Assembly (NCBI GenBank): GCA_963710165.1
Contig: CAVPYZ010000002.1
Location: forward strand, 124,001 to 188,000
DNA: 64,000 nt
Origin: JACKIP01 sp963710165
Lineage (GTDB): Bacteria; Pseudomonadota; Alphaproteobacteria; Micavibrionales; Micavibrionaceae
Direction: 5' to 3'
The translations under genes were made by a program, and so were the position numbers. Positions 18,329-26,831 of the stretch are shown piece by piece. The number at the start of each line of letters is the position of its first letter. Within the stretch, counting starts at the first letter, position 1. Below the pieces are notes generated by a model. It had not been told where the DNA came from. It worked only from the letters and a program-made list of their open reading frames with translations, and did not search any database.

Positions 18329-19329
18329 TCCTCATCATCGTCTTCATTATGTTTGATTCTGTTCAGTGCGAATAAAACATCTTTTACGCCGTCACCAGAA
18401 ACAGCTGAAATCAAGAATGTTTTCTTTCCTGTTTCTTTCTCAAACGTTTTTTGTACGTCTTTTGCAAGTTCATCGCCCAATGCATCAGATTTGTTAAGGG
18501 CGATTAGTGTCTCTTTTTGGTCTAAATCATTTCCGTATGCGGATAGCTCATTACAGATCGTGTGATAAGCCTCCATCGGATTATCTTGGGTTATATCAAT
18601 AATGTGGAGCAGGGCGGCCGTACGCTCGATATGGCCTAAAAAACGATCGCCGAGACCTTGCCCTTCTGATGCTCCCTCGATTAAACCCGGAATATCAGCG
18701 ATAATCATTTCGTGATCACCTATTTTGGCAACCCCAAGGTTCGGATGCAGCGTTGTAAAAGGATAATCAGCGATTTTAGGGTGCGCACGCGTACAGGAAG
18801 ATAAAAAAGTTGACTTGCCCGCATTCGGCAACCCGACCAAACCAATATCAGCGATCAGTTTTAAACGAAGCCAAATTGCCATTTCCTGTCCGGCCCAACC
18901 AGGGGTCGTACGCCTGGGTGCTTGATTAGTAGATGACTTGTAATGCGTATTACCAAACCCGCCATCACCACCCTTTAGGAGGCGTATTTCTTGGCCTTCT
19001 TCCACCATATCGGCGAGAATGGTTTCTTTATCCTCTGCAATAATTTGCGTACCAACGGGAACTGTAATAATTGAATTTTTACCACCAGCCCCGCTTTTAT
19101 TTCGTCCTTCACCATTGTGACCACTTTCGGCTTTAAAATGCTGGGTGTAGCGAAAATCTATCAATGTATTGATATTTTGAATGGCGCGAAAGATAACGTC
19201 GCCGCCTTTGCCGCCATTACCGCCATCGGGACCACCCATGGCAACGTACTTTTCACGGCGAAATGACATACAGCCAGGGCCGCCATTACCGCTCTTAATA
19301 TAGATTTTTGCTTCGTCTAGAAATTTCAT
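18325..19329 (-). CDS. obg: GTPase Obg/CgtA
   Basis: Essential ribosome-assembly GTPase. The 334 residues comprise the glycine-rich Obg fold (about 1-158, with FRREKYVAMGGPDGGNGGKGG) and a G domain. The G domain has the P-loop GLPNAGKST, G3 DIPGLIEGA and G4 NKSD. No long C-terminal OCT domain is present, normal for this class. It sits downstream of rpmA, separated by a hairpin terminator, so it may be transcribed partly by read-through. Confidence 0.95.
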   Translation of the reverse strand: MKFLDEAKIYIKSGNGGPGCMSFRREKYVAMGGPDGGNGGKGGDVIFRAIQNINTLIDFRYTQHFKAESGHNGEGRNKSGAGGKNSIITVPVGTQIIAEDKETILADMVEEGQEIRLLKGGDGGFGNTHYKSSTNQAPRRTTPGWAGQEMAIWLRLKLIADIGLVGLPNAGKSTFLSSCTRAHPKIADYPFTTLHPNLGVAKIGDHEMIIADIPGLIEGASEGQGLGDRFLGHIERTAALLHIIDITQDNPMEAYHTICNELSAYGNDLDQKETLIALNKSDALGDELAKDVQKTFEKETGKKTFLISAVSGDGVKDVLFALNRIKHNEDDDEE

Positions 19330-19333
19330 ATTA

Positions 19334-19357
19334 CAAAAAAAGCCCGCTTGGCGGGCT
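19334..19357 (-). terminator. Rho-independent terminator after rpmA
   Basis: On the minus strand, a perfect 7-bp GC-rich stem (AGCCCGC/GCGGGCT, arms 19341-19347 and 19351-19357) with a 3-nt loop is followed by a run of seven T. It lies between rpmA and obg and would end or attenuate the rplU-rpmA transcript. Confidence 0.85.
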
Positions 19358-19394
19358 TCCTCAAATTATCTGTGTTTATAATTGTTAGCCGTTA

Positions 19395-19676
19395 TTATTC
19401 AGCTGCTTGCGGCATGCTTTCATTCGCGGCAACAACATTGACGATAGAGCGATCATTACGACCACGTGTAAATTTAACGGCGCCATCAATCAATGAAAAA
19501 ATAGTGTGATCTTTACCAAGACCAACACCTTTTCCAGGATGCCATTTTGTACCGCGTTGGCGAATAATAATATTACCCGCTAATACTGCTTCGCCGCCAT
19601 ATTTTTTAACGCCCAGACGTTTACTTTCTGAATCGCGACCATTTCTTGTACTACCACCAGCTTTTTTATGTGCCAT
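19395..19676 (-). CDS. rpmA: Ribosomal protein bL27
   Basis: Large-subunit protein near the peptidyl-transferase centre. The 93 residues begin MAHKKAGGSTRNGRDSESKR, the standard L27 start without the cleavable extension found in Firmicutes. The IIRQRGTKWHPGKGVG motif is present. It follows rplU by 35 bp and is followed by a strong terminator. Confidence 0.97.
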   Translation of the reverse strand: MAHKKAGGSTRNGRDSESKRLGVKKYGGEAVLAGNIIIRQRGTKWHPGKGVGLGKDHTIFSLIDGAVKFTRGRNDRSIVNVVAANESMPQAAE

Positions 19677-19711
19677 TATAGAACTCCGTTTTTATAATCT
19701 AGTTTATTTAA

Positions 19712-20023
19712 TTAAGCTGCTTTGATGTCAGTAATCTGTATGACTGTCTGATGCTGCTTATGACCTTTTTTGCGACGATAATTCTGACGACGCTTTTTCT
19801 TGAAAATTGTAACCTTGGCGGCACGTTTATGCTCAAGAATTTTTGCGGTGACAGACGCTTTACCAAGATCTTTTTCATCTGTGGACGCGCTTTTGCCGTC
19901 AAACATAAATAATACATCCAGATCGACGGCTTTGCCTTCATCACCTTCAAGCTTTTCAACTGTGATTTTGTCGTCTTTTGAAACTTTATATTGTTTGCCG
20001 CCTGTTTTAACTACTGCGAACAT
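19712..20023 (-). CDS. rplU: Ribosomal protein bL21
   Basis: Binds 23S rRNA in the large subunit. With the start at 20023 the protein is 103 residues, beginning MFAVVKTGGKQYKV as in the family, with the basic C-terminal RRKKGHKQHQTVIQI. An in-frame ATG four codons earlier (20035) exists. However, GGAGAG lies about 5 bp before the inner ATG and the family start is conserved, so the inner start is chosen. A consensus promoter lies about 30-60 bp upstream. Confidence 0.95.
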   Translation of the reverse strand: MFAVVKTGGKQYKVSKDDKITVEKLEGDEGKAVDLDVLFMFDGKSASTDEKDLGKASVTAKILEHKRAAKVTIFKKKRRQNYRRKKGHKQHQTVIQITDIKAA

Positions 20024-20052
20024 AGTACTCTCCATCTATAAATCGAATTGTG

Positions 20053-20082
20053 TTTATAAAGGCAAAGCAGCAACGGTGTCAA
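20053..20082 (-). promoter_or_regulatory. Sigma-70-type promoter of rplU-rpmA
   Basis: Minus strand: -35 TTGACA (20082-20077), a 17-18 bp spacer, then -10 TTATAA/TATAAA (20059-20053). It is placed about 30 bp before the rplU start, leaving a short leader. Both hexamers are close to consensus. Confidence 0.75.
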
Positions 20083-20129
20083 GCATTATAGTGCGCGATC
20101 GTCTTGCTTTGTCTTAATTTTGTAAATGT

Positions 20130-21434
20130 TTAGGATGACGCCGCTTTTTTGTCATCTTTCTTATCGTCCTTCTTCTTTTTTGAAATCACGACCTTTGGTT
20201 TATTTTTTGTCGGATCCTCTACGTTATCAGCTGAAATGACGACTTTCTCTGCGCCTTCTATGTCTGGAAGTTCATACATCGTATCCATCAGAAGCGTTTC
20301 AAGAATAGAACGAAGTCCACGTGCACCGGTTTTGCGTGCAATAGCTTTCTTCGCAATGGCGACAAGCGCATCTTTCTTGAACTCAAGCTCGACCCCCTCC
20401 ATTTCAAACAATTTCATATATTGTTTGGTAAGCGCGTTTTTTGGTTCTGTCAAAATGGTCACCAGCGCATCTTCATCAAGGTTTTCAAGCGTTGCAATTA
20501 ATGGCAGACGACCAACAAATTCGGGAATAAGACCAAATTTAAGAAGATCTTCCGGTTCCAAATTAACCAGTAATTCACCAACGTCGCGCTCGTCTTTAGA
20601 TTGAACATCCGCACCAAAGCCAATTGTTGTGCCGCGGCCTTTATTGGCGAGAATTTTTTCTATCCCTGCAAATGCGCCGCCGCAGATAAACAGCATATTG
20701 GCTGTATCAACCTGAAGGAACTCTTGTTGTGGATGCTTGCGCCCCCCTTGTGGCGGGACAGAGGCCACTGTACCTTCCATTAATTTCAATAGCGCTTGCT
20801 GAACACCTTCACCAGATACATCACGTGTGATGGATGGATTATCGCTCTTACGGGAGATTTTATCAATCTCGTCAATATAAACGATCCCTTTTTGAGCGCG
20901 CTCAACATTATAGTCAGCACCTTGTAGAAGTTTCAGGACAATATTTTCAACGTCTTCACCAACATAACCGGCCTCGGTTAATGTTGTGGCATCTGCCATT
21001 GTAAAGGGAACATCAATGATTTTAGCAAGTGTTTGCGCCAGAAGCGTTTTACCGCACCCTGTCGGGCCAACCAACAAAATATTTGATTTTGAAATTTCAA
21101 TATCTGCGCCCGAACCTGTACCGCCGTGCTCAAGACGTTTGTAATGGTTATGAACAGCCACAGACATGACACGCTTGGCGCGGTCCTGACCAATAACATA
21201 ATCATCCAGAACAGCCTTGATTTCGGACGGCGTCGGAACACCATCTTCTTCGCTGCGTACCAATTGTGTTTTATCTTCTTCACGAATGATATCAACGCAC
21301 AGCTCAACACATTCATTACAAATGAATACATTCGGCCCCGCGATTAATTTTTTCACCTCATGTTGGCTCTTCCCACAGAAAGAACAATACAGGGTGTTTT
21401 TATTATCTTCGTTATTATCTTCGTCTTTGCTCAT
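20130..21434 (-). CDS. clpX: ClpX, ATP-dependent unfoldase of the ClpXP protease
   Basis: Recognises and unfolds substrates for ClpP. In Alphaproteobacteria these include cell-cycle regulators such as CtrA. The 434 residues have an N-terminal zinc-binding domain with Cys 17, 20, 39 and 42, and Walker A GPTGCGKT. Walker B is IVYIDEID, and the pore and sensor motifs are intact. The C-terminal tail is Lys/Asp-rich (KKKKDDKKDDKK). clpP, usually adjacent, is not found next to it; the upstream neighbour is divergent sufE. Confidence 0.96.
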   Translation of the reverse strand: MSKDEDNNEDNKNTLYCSFCGKSQHEVKKLIAGPNVFICNECVELCVDIIREEDKTQLVRSEEDGVPTPSEIKAVLDDYVIGQDRAKRVMSVAVHNHYKRLEHGGTGSGADIEISKSNILLVGPTGCGKTLLAQTLAKIIDVPFTMADATTLTEAGYVGEDVENIVLKLLQGADYNVERAQKGIVYIDEIDKISRKSDNPSITRDVSGEGVQQALLKLMEGTVASVPPQGGRKHPQQEFLQVDTANMLFICGGAFAGIEKILANKGRGTTIGFGADVQSKDERDVGELLVNLEPEDLLKFGLIPEFVGRLPLIATLENLDEDALVTILTEPKNALTKQYMKLFEMEGVELEFKKDALVAIAKKAIARKTGARGLRSILETLLMDTMYELPDIEGAEKVVISADNVEDPTKNKPKVVISKKKKDDKKDDKKAASS

Positions 21435-21602
21435 AAATCTTTTCCGATATTAGAATCTTTATATTTCACTTTGCCAAGCCATAAGAGGCACTTCAAGCTT
21501 TATTATTGTTATATGGTGTTTGTGTTGCGATTCTGCAATGCTTAGGTTATTGAAAACTTAGTTGATTTGACTTTTGAAGCAAGGAAAAATAATTAAAAGA
21601 CT

Positions 21603-22034
21603 ATGCAGAAATACCCACATATTGAAAATCTGATCGACGATTTTGCCCTGTTTGATGATTGGGAGGAGCGCTATGCCTACCTTATAGATATGGGCAAGGC
21701 CTTGCCGCATATGGAGGAGGGGATGAAAAACGATCAAACAATTGTCCCTGGCTGTACGAGTCGGGTATGGATGATGGCAGATATTAAAGATGATCGCCTT
21801 TTTTTTCTTGCGGATAGTGACGCACATATTGTCCGTGGTTTAATCGGCGTATTGGCCAGAGTGTATCATGACCGGCCGGTAAACGTTTTAAAAGACGTGG
21901 ATATGAAAGAGGTTTTCAAAAGAATTGGGTTGGAAAAACATTTGTCACCCAACCGCCGCAACGGGTTTTTTAGTATGGTTGAAAAACTTCAATTGGCTGC
22001 TGCTGCTTCTGGCTCGACTTCAACAGCGCTTTGA
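21603..22034 (+). CDS. sufE: SufE-like cysteine desulfuration protein
   Basis: Accepts sulfur from the cysteine desulfurase SufS for iron-sulfur cluster assembly. The 143 residues have the catalytic cysteine at residue 51 in VPGCTSRVW, and the C-terminal NRRNGFFSMVEKLQ pattern matches the family. The coding region overlaps the convergent secreted-protein gene by 46 bp at the 3' ends. No other suf gene is in the window. Confidence 0.92.
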   Translation: MQKYPHIENLIDDFALFDDWEERYAYLIDMGKALPHMEEGMKNDQTIVPGCTSRVWMMADIKDDRLFFLADSDAHIVRGLIGVLARVYHDRPVNVLKDVDMKEVFKRIGLEKHLSPNRRNGFFSMVEKLQLAAAASGSTSTAL

Positions 22035-22588
22035 TCCGTAATTTTAATACTACGAAGAATATCGGCAAACTGTTTATCGCCCTCCGGACCATTTTCTAGG
22101 CTCATCTCCCCGTCAACTGTCATTAGGGATTCAGGTGTCAGCCAGATTTGTGTGACGAAAATTTTGGTCGAATACCCGGCTGTTTTTATGCCGCTGGTTC
22201 CGATAATCTTCAAATTATTTTCTTCTTCCGTTTGAAACTGAATGGGTGGCGCTTCGGGTAGGTTTGCGTCTCTTACCATGCCGTAGAGGATTTGTTCCAG
22301 ATTTTCCCGGGTGTACGTTTCATAAAGCTCGGGCGTTAAAAGCGTACAGCTCATCTCCACATTGATTGTTTTATCAAAATCTTCACGTGATGTGTATTGC
22401 GCCACCTCATAACAAGGTTGTGTTGCGTCGGAGGGACAACGTTGTACATAGCCGGGTTCTTTTGGAAAGTCAGCTTCAAAATTACATCCTTCGGGGGAAT
22501 AAGTATAGGTTTCTTGCGCCTGAGCTGGGTGAATAAAACTAAACGCTATTAGAAGAAATGCTGGTATAAATTGAAACTTTTTTTTCAT
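21989..22588 (-). CDS. Secreted protein of unknown function
   Basis: 199 residues from the ATG at 22588, which overlaps the hisS stop as ATGA. An ATG four codons upstream is possible but less likely. A signal peptide is clear (about 1-25, ending AQAQE). The mature part has four cysteines, which could form two disulfides (CNFEADFPKEPGY, RCPSDATQPCYEV, MSCTLL). No known domain is recognised. It is translationally coupled to hisS and its 3' end overlaps sufE. Confidence 0.75.
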   Translation of the reverse strand: MKKKFQFIPAFLLIAFSFIHPAQAQETYTYSPEGCNFEADFPKEPGYVQRCPSDATQPCYEVAQYTSREDFDKTINVEMSCTLLTPELYETYTRENLEQILYGMVRDANLPEAPPIQFQTEEENNLKIIGTSGIKTAGYSTKIFVTQIWLTPESLMTVDGEMSLENGPEGDKQFADILRSIKITDQSAVEVEPEAAAAN

Positions 22589-23925
22589 GATTTTGCCCAT
22601 GTTTCTATATTGATCTTCATTTGCTCACCGCTTGCCAAGTCTTTGACTTCATCTGCTTCAGCGAAATAAACATAGCGGATGCCTTTTTTCTCAGCGTACG
22701 CTATCTGTTTTCCTGTTTTTTGCGGCGCATGATATGTTTCCACATTCCAGCCATTCTCTCTCAAACGACGTGCTTTTTCAGCACTTTCGCCGCGTTGATT
22801 TTCATCAGGTAATGTCACCAATATATCAGTCGGTGATTTAGCCTTTGTTTTAATATAGCCATTGTGACGCAAAACATCAAAAAGTCTTGTAAATCCGATA
22901 GAGATTCCCACACCCGGCAAGTGTTTATTTATATAAGATCCTGCCAGATCATCGTATCTGCCGCCTGAACATACCGAACTTGTAAATTCAGGAATATCCA
23001 GAAGGTTTGTTTCGTAAACCGTTCCTGTATAATAATCAAGACCACGAACAATCGATAAATCCATGACGACCGCACCTTCAGGTAGGTGTGATAATTGTTT
23101 CAGAACGAAGTCGAGCTCTTCAATTCCTTCCCGCATAGGTTCGAGATATTCTTTACGAGAAACAAGAGAATCATTATTTTCCAGCTGTTTCAAAGCGTCA
23201 AAAGCAGGCTGGGTTGAGAGTGATTTATTATCAACCAACAAATCGCGCAAAAATGGCCAATGTTCGGCCTTCATTCCTGCTTGCGCTATCAATTGAGACT
23301 GCACATCGTCTTCTCCGATTTTATCCAGTTTATCAATAATGCGTGTCGCGGTAACAATCTCGTCGATACCGAAAGCGCTCAGCATATTTGTAATAATTTT
23401 GCGATTTGAGATTTTGATCTGTACGCGTCCAATCTCTAGCCCGCTTAAAATTTCATAGATGATGGCGGGGATTTCCGCATCGAAATGAAGCGGTAGATTA
23501 TCGACATTAATCACATCAATATCGCATTGCAAAAACTCGCGCATACGACCTAACTGCGGCCTCTCACCGCGCCAGACTTTTTGCATCTGGTATCTTTTAA
23601 ACGGAAAAGTCAGGTCATTGAAATGTTGTGCCGTATATCTGGCAAACGGTACGGTTTGATCAAAATGTAACCCTAAACGTGAATCTTTAGCGTCACTTTC
23701 ATCTGACTGCAAACGGGTTAGTGTATATATTTCTTTATCCGTCTCACCCTTTGCAAGCAGAACGTCAAGCTCTTCTACACATGGTGTTTCAATCGATGCG
23801 AAGCCATACGATTCAAAGACGCGACGTATATGATCCAGCCATTTTTGCTCGATTAAACGCTCTTCTGGTAACCATTCGGGAAATCCGCTGATCGATTTTG
23901 GTTTGTATATTTGTTTCTTAGCCAT
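22585..23925 (-). CDS. hisS: Histidyl-tRNA synthetase
   Basis: Charges tRNA-His. The 446 residues belong to the class II synthetases. Motif 2 lies near FKRYQMQKVWRGERPQLGRMREF. The histidine-specific motifs are GLDYYTGTVYE and SVCSGGRYDDLAGSY, and a C-terminal anticodon-binding domain follows (about 350-446). Upstream lies an unknown gene on the same strand with a 37-bp gap. Confidence 0.95.
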   Translation of the reverse strand: MAKKQIYKPKSISGFPEWLPEERLIEQKWLDHIRRVFESYGFASIETPCVEELDVLLAKGETDKEIYTLTRLQSDESDAKDSRLGLHFDQTVPFARYTAQHFNDLTFPFKRYQMQKVWRGERPQLGRMREFLQCDIDVINVDNLPLHFDAEIPAIIYEILSGLEIGRVQIKISNRKIITNMLSAFGIDEIVTATRIIDKLDKIGEDDVQSQLIAQAGMKAEHWPFLRDLLVDNKSLSTQPAFDALKQLENNDSLVSRKEYLEPMREGIEELDFVLKQLSHLPEGAVVMDLSIVRGLDYYTGTVYETNLLDIPEFTSSVCSGGRYDDLAGSYINKHLPGVGISIGFTRLFDVLRHNGYIKTKAKSPTDILVTLPDENQRGESAEKARRLRENGWNVETYHAPQKTGKQIAYAEKKGIRYVYFAEADEVKDLASGEQMKINIETWAKS

Positions 23926-23962
23926 AGAAAGGTGCTAGCACGAACCTATAGAAAATTAAAGA

Positions 23963-24685
23963 TTATTCGAAAGTCAAAGAGGTTTGATCTTTTTCAATAT
24001 CTTCTAAATAAAGTTCACGATCCCTGCCAAAAAGTTCTTGTGTAATTGCGCTTGGATCCATAGATGATAAGCATGCCATTGCAAAGACGGGTCCCATCCA
24101 TTTTAAAGTTCTACCTGTCTCTTGCTTGATATATGAAGGATCGAAATGACCCACATCATCATTAGCTTCTTCTATATTTGAAGGCAGTTTTATTCCTGCA
24201 AATTTATGATGAACAGTTCTAATAACATCTTGCCCCAACTTCTTTGGAATTTTATCTACTTGTAAGCCCACCAAATGATGGGTATGCGCCTTTATTTTTC
24301 CAAGTCGGTGCTTTGATAAACTTTTTTGATCGACATTTACTTCCCCCGAGTCTTCGCATTGAACCAGATGGGCTTCATATAGTTGAGGCATAACGTCAAG
24401 ATTGCGAGCGTCGCTAATGCTTTGACGAAAATTTGGGTCAGTAATATTTTTTAGAATCAATGTCCCAAAAACTAATGTACCAACCGCAGCATAGCATAGT
24501 CCACCAGTTGGAAAAGGTACGAATAACGGAGAAAGCTTCCAAGGATTTTCACGCAAGTCCTTCTTTATTTCGTACCCAATTGCGTTTAGTACGTTTTCTC
24601 GTTTCAAAACACGTACTGCTGTATCAGTCAATTGATGATCAGATGAAACTTCACTACTTTCTAAAGACATAATAAAAAATGACAT
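23963..24685 (-). CDS. Hypothetical protein with a central hydrophobic segment
   Basis: 240 residues with no family I recognise. A hydrophobic segment at about 58-79 (GGLCYAAVGTLVFGTLIL) could be a membrane helix or a buried core. A His-rich stretch (KAHTHHLVG) and an acidic C-terminus follow. No convincing ribosome-binding site precedes the 24685 start, and an ATG five codons later is an alternative. It stands between hisS and msrA on the same strand. Confidence 0.6.
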   Translation of the reverse strand: MSFFIMSLESSEVSSDHQLTDTAVRVLKRENVLNAIGYEIKKDLRENPWKLSPLFVPFPTGGLCYAAVGTLVFGTLILKNITDPNFRQSISDARNLDVMPQLYEAHLVQCEDSGEVNVDQKSLSKHRLGKIKAHTHHLVGLQVDKIPKKLGQDVIRTVHHKFAGIKLPSNIEEANDDVGHFDPSYIKQETGRTLKWMGPVFAMACLSSMDPSAITQELFGRDRELYLEDIEKDQTSLTFE

Positions 24686-24715
24686 AATGACTGGAAAATG
24701 TAAAGAAATTTAGAA

Positions 24716-25213
24716 TTACAACTGCCAGTTATCTCTCACAAAGTGGCATGTATAGCCATTTGGATTTTTTTCCAGATAATCTTGATGATCTTCCTCTGCC
24801 GGATAAAATGTTGTCGCTTTCGTTACTTCAGTGACTATTTTTCCAGATAGAAAATTGGCTTCATCTATCTGCTCGATCAGTTTTTTTGCAATTTCTTTTT
24901 GATCTTCTGTTTCATAAAAGATAGCGGATCGATACTGGCTGCCGCGATCATTACCTTGTTGGTTAGGTGTTGTCGGATTATGCATTCTAAAAAAGAATAT
25001 CAATAAATCACGAAAACTTGTTTCTGTTTCATCAAAAGTGATTTCAATTGCTTCGGCATGTCCTGTATTACCGCGACATAGGTCAGGATATGTCGGTTTT
25101 TCTGTGTGGCCGCCTGTATATCCGACACGTGTATCTAAAACGCCGTTTTGTTTGCGGAATAAATCTTCCATACCCCAAAAACAGCCGCCGGCTAATATTG
25201 CTCTACTCATCAA
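24716..25213 (-). CDS. msrA: Peptide methionine sulfoxide reductase MsrA
   Basis: Repairs methionine-S-sulfoxide in proteins. The 165 residues have the catalytic motif GCFWGMED (Cys 11). The family sequences TRVGYTGGHTEKPTY, GNDRGSQYRSAIFY and AEEDHQDYLEKNP follow. The start overlaps the stop of the upstream 100-residue gene (ATGA), so the two are coupled. Confidence 0.95.
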   Translation of the reverse strand: MMSRAILAGGCFWGMEDLFRKQNGVLDTRVGYTGGHTEKPTYPDLCRGNTGHAEAIEITFDETETSFRDLLIFFFRMHNPTTPNQQGNDRGSQYRSAIFYETEDQKEIAKKLIEQIDEANFLSGKIVTEVTKATTFYPAEEDHQDYLEKNPNGYTCHFVRDNWQL

Positions 25214-25512
25214 TGTAATATTGGTTGATCACCACCACTTGGCAAGTCGAATACCAATGTTGTCGGAGTTTCTTTTTCAATATGCTGTTCTGCAGAGAGG
25301 GGATTTCTATTACTATTAATGCGAGCGTTTAAGGTTTTGTATCCCTCGCACATCTCGGGAAATTTTGTAACATGTGCGAACGCGCTGCTGAATAAGCCTG
25401 TATCAACACCACCTGTTTGTTGGGCGGCTTGGGTTCTTACTTCTTTTTCTTTTTCTTTGCTTAATGCGCTTACTTGATGTTGTTTCGCCTGAGACATTTT
25501 TAAATTTGACAT
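25210..25512 (-). CDS. Small hypothetical protein coupled to msrA
   Basis: 100 residues, hydrophilic, Gln/Lys-rich at the N-terminus, without signal peptide or membrane helix. No family is recognised. Its stop overlaps the msrA ATG by ATGA, and a possible ribosome-binding site (GAGGTG) precedes the start at 25512. It may be a cytoplasmic partner or merely co-transcribed. Confidence 0.6.
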   Translation of the reverse strand: MSNLKMSQAKQHQVSALSKEKEKEVRTQAAQQTGGVDTGLFSSAFAHVTKFPEMCEGYKTLNARINSNRNPLSAEQHIEKETPTTLVFDLPSGGDQPILH

Positions 25513-25580
25513 ATTTTCACCTCTATAAAATTCAAATGCGTTTTATATGATTTGAATAATTAAAGTCAATCAAAAATAAA

Positions 25581-26828
25581 TTATCGATTCATAACAATTG
25601 TTTCGATGGGCATAACAGGTCCCTTAATTTTGATTGAGCGCATCCAGTAAAAGCTGTAAATAACCATAATAACGGCAATTCCAACCATCGTATAAATAAA
25701 GTAATCCGTACTGGCATATAAAATGAGCACCATCGGCGGGATAAAAATGACGCGCACGATACCCAAAATAATTTCACGGGCAATCAAAGAGGCTATGGTT
25801 CGGCTTTGATACCATGCAGAGCTTAATCCCGAACTAAAAAGCTGGTTGCCAACCGACCAGATATACATGGCGGGCAGGGCAAACGTGGTTGTAAATAAAA
25901 ACGGTATCCAGCCAATAGAAGTTACAAACGACCCCCAAAACATTTCACGGCGTTTTCCATGATTGATCAAGGAGCCAGCAATGGGGGTAAAGATAACTTT
26001 TACCAAGACCATCAACGCGCTCCAGATACCGACCGCTGTCGCCGTAATACCGGAAAAACTTAAGAATATTGCCCACAAACTGCCTCCGCCTATATGCATT
26101 AATCCTTCTAGAATAGATCCCAAGGAACGATAGCGACAGCGTTTAAAAGCTTCGGGTAGTGTTTCCGTAAGAGATCCGCTTGCAATGATTAAGCGACGAA
26201 GCTTTAATTTATAAGCATGATAAATCAGCATACATGTTCCAATCGCCATGCCGCCAAAACCAAGAACTAGACCGAACATTCCTATCCCTATCGCTTGAAA
26301 GAAACCACCCGCAAAATAGCCTAATGCCATGCCAACAGTCATACCCGTGCCAGCTAAAGATACTTCATTCCCTACATTTTCATCAGAAACGGATATCGCG
26401 AAAAATACATGATATAGACTCCAAAACGGGGCGTTGACCAGCATGAAAATCATTCCCAGTTGCCACGGCGTTAAATCGTAAGGCCAGAAAATACAGAAAA
26501 CCATTGCGGAGGACAGCATGGCCGTTATGAAGGGATAGATAACTTTCCCGCCATATTTTGTGATCATCCATAATATGAGAACAACTAAGAGACTAACCCC
26601 GCCAAGTTTGACGATTTGATATTGGATCATCTCAAAAGCACTTAGGTCAATTAAGTCGATAACGATAAATAAATCAATAAATGCTGATGAAAACGCGAAA
26701 ATGATCGAGGTGAAGTATAGATAAGCTCTCTGTACATCCTTACACGGCAATACAAACGCATTATAAAGAAACCGTCTTAGCTCGGCTAAAGGATTAAGAG
26801 GGCGGCGTTTGAGAGCGTTAAATGGCAT
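25581..26828 (-). CDS. Major-facilitator-like multi-pass membrane protein
   Basis: 415 residues with about 12 predicted membrane helices, a large loop near the middle (KLKLRRLIIASGSLTETL) and short basic loops. This layout matches a major facilitator transporter. A weak A-loop-like motif lies at GSLINHGKRREMFWG between later helices. No substrate can be named. It begins 3 bp after the cobT stop, so the two are likely in one transcript. Confidence 0.7.
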   Translation of the reverse strand: MPFNALKRRPLNPLAELRRFLYNAFVLPCKDVQRAYLYFTSIIFAFSSAFIDLFIVIDLIDLSAFEMIQYQIVKLGGVSLLVVLILWMITKYGGKVIYPFITAMLSSAMVFCIFWPYDLTPWQLGMIFMLVNAPFWSLYHVFFAISVSDENVGNEVSLAGTGMTVGMALGYFAGGFFQAIGIGMFGLVLGFGGMAIGTCMLIYHAYKLKLRRLIIASGSLTETLPEAFKRCRYRSLGSILEGLMHIGGGSLWAIFLSFSGITATAVGIWSALMVLVKVIFTPIAGSLINHGKRREMFWGSFVTSIGWIPFLFTTTFALPAMYIWSVGNQLFSSGLSSAWYQSRTIASLIAREIILGIVRVIFIPPMVLILYASTDYFIYTMVGIAVIMVIYSFYWMRSIKIKGPVMPIETIVMNR

Positions 26829-26831
26829 ATC

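Noticed and set aside
20149..20604. Long open frame opposite clpX
   Set aside because: It is an antisense shadow of the clpX coding sequence with low-complexity Ser-rich translation and no ribosome-binding site.
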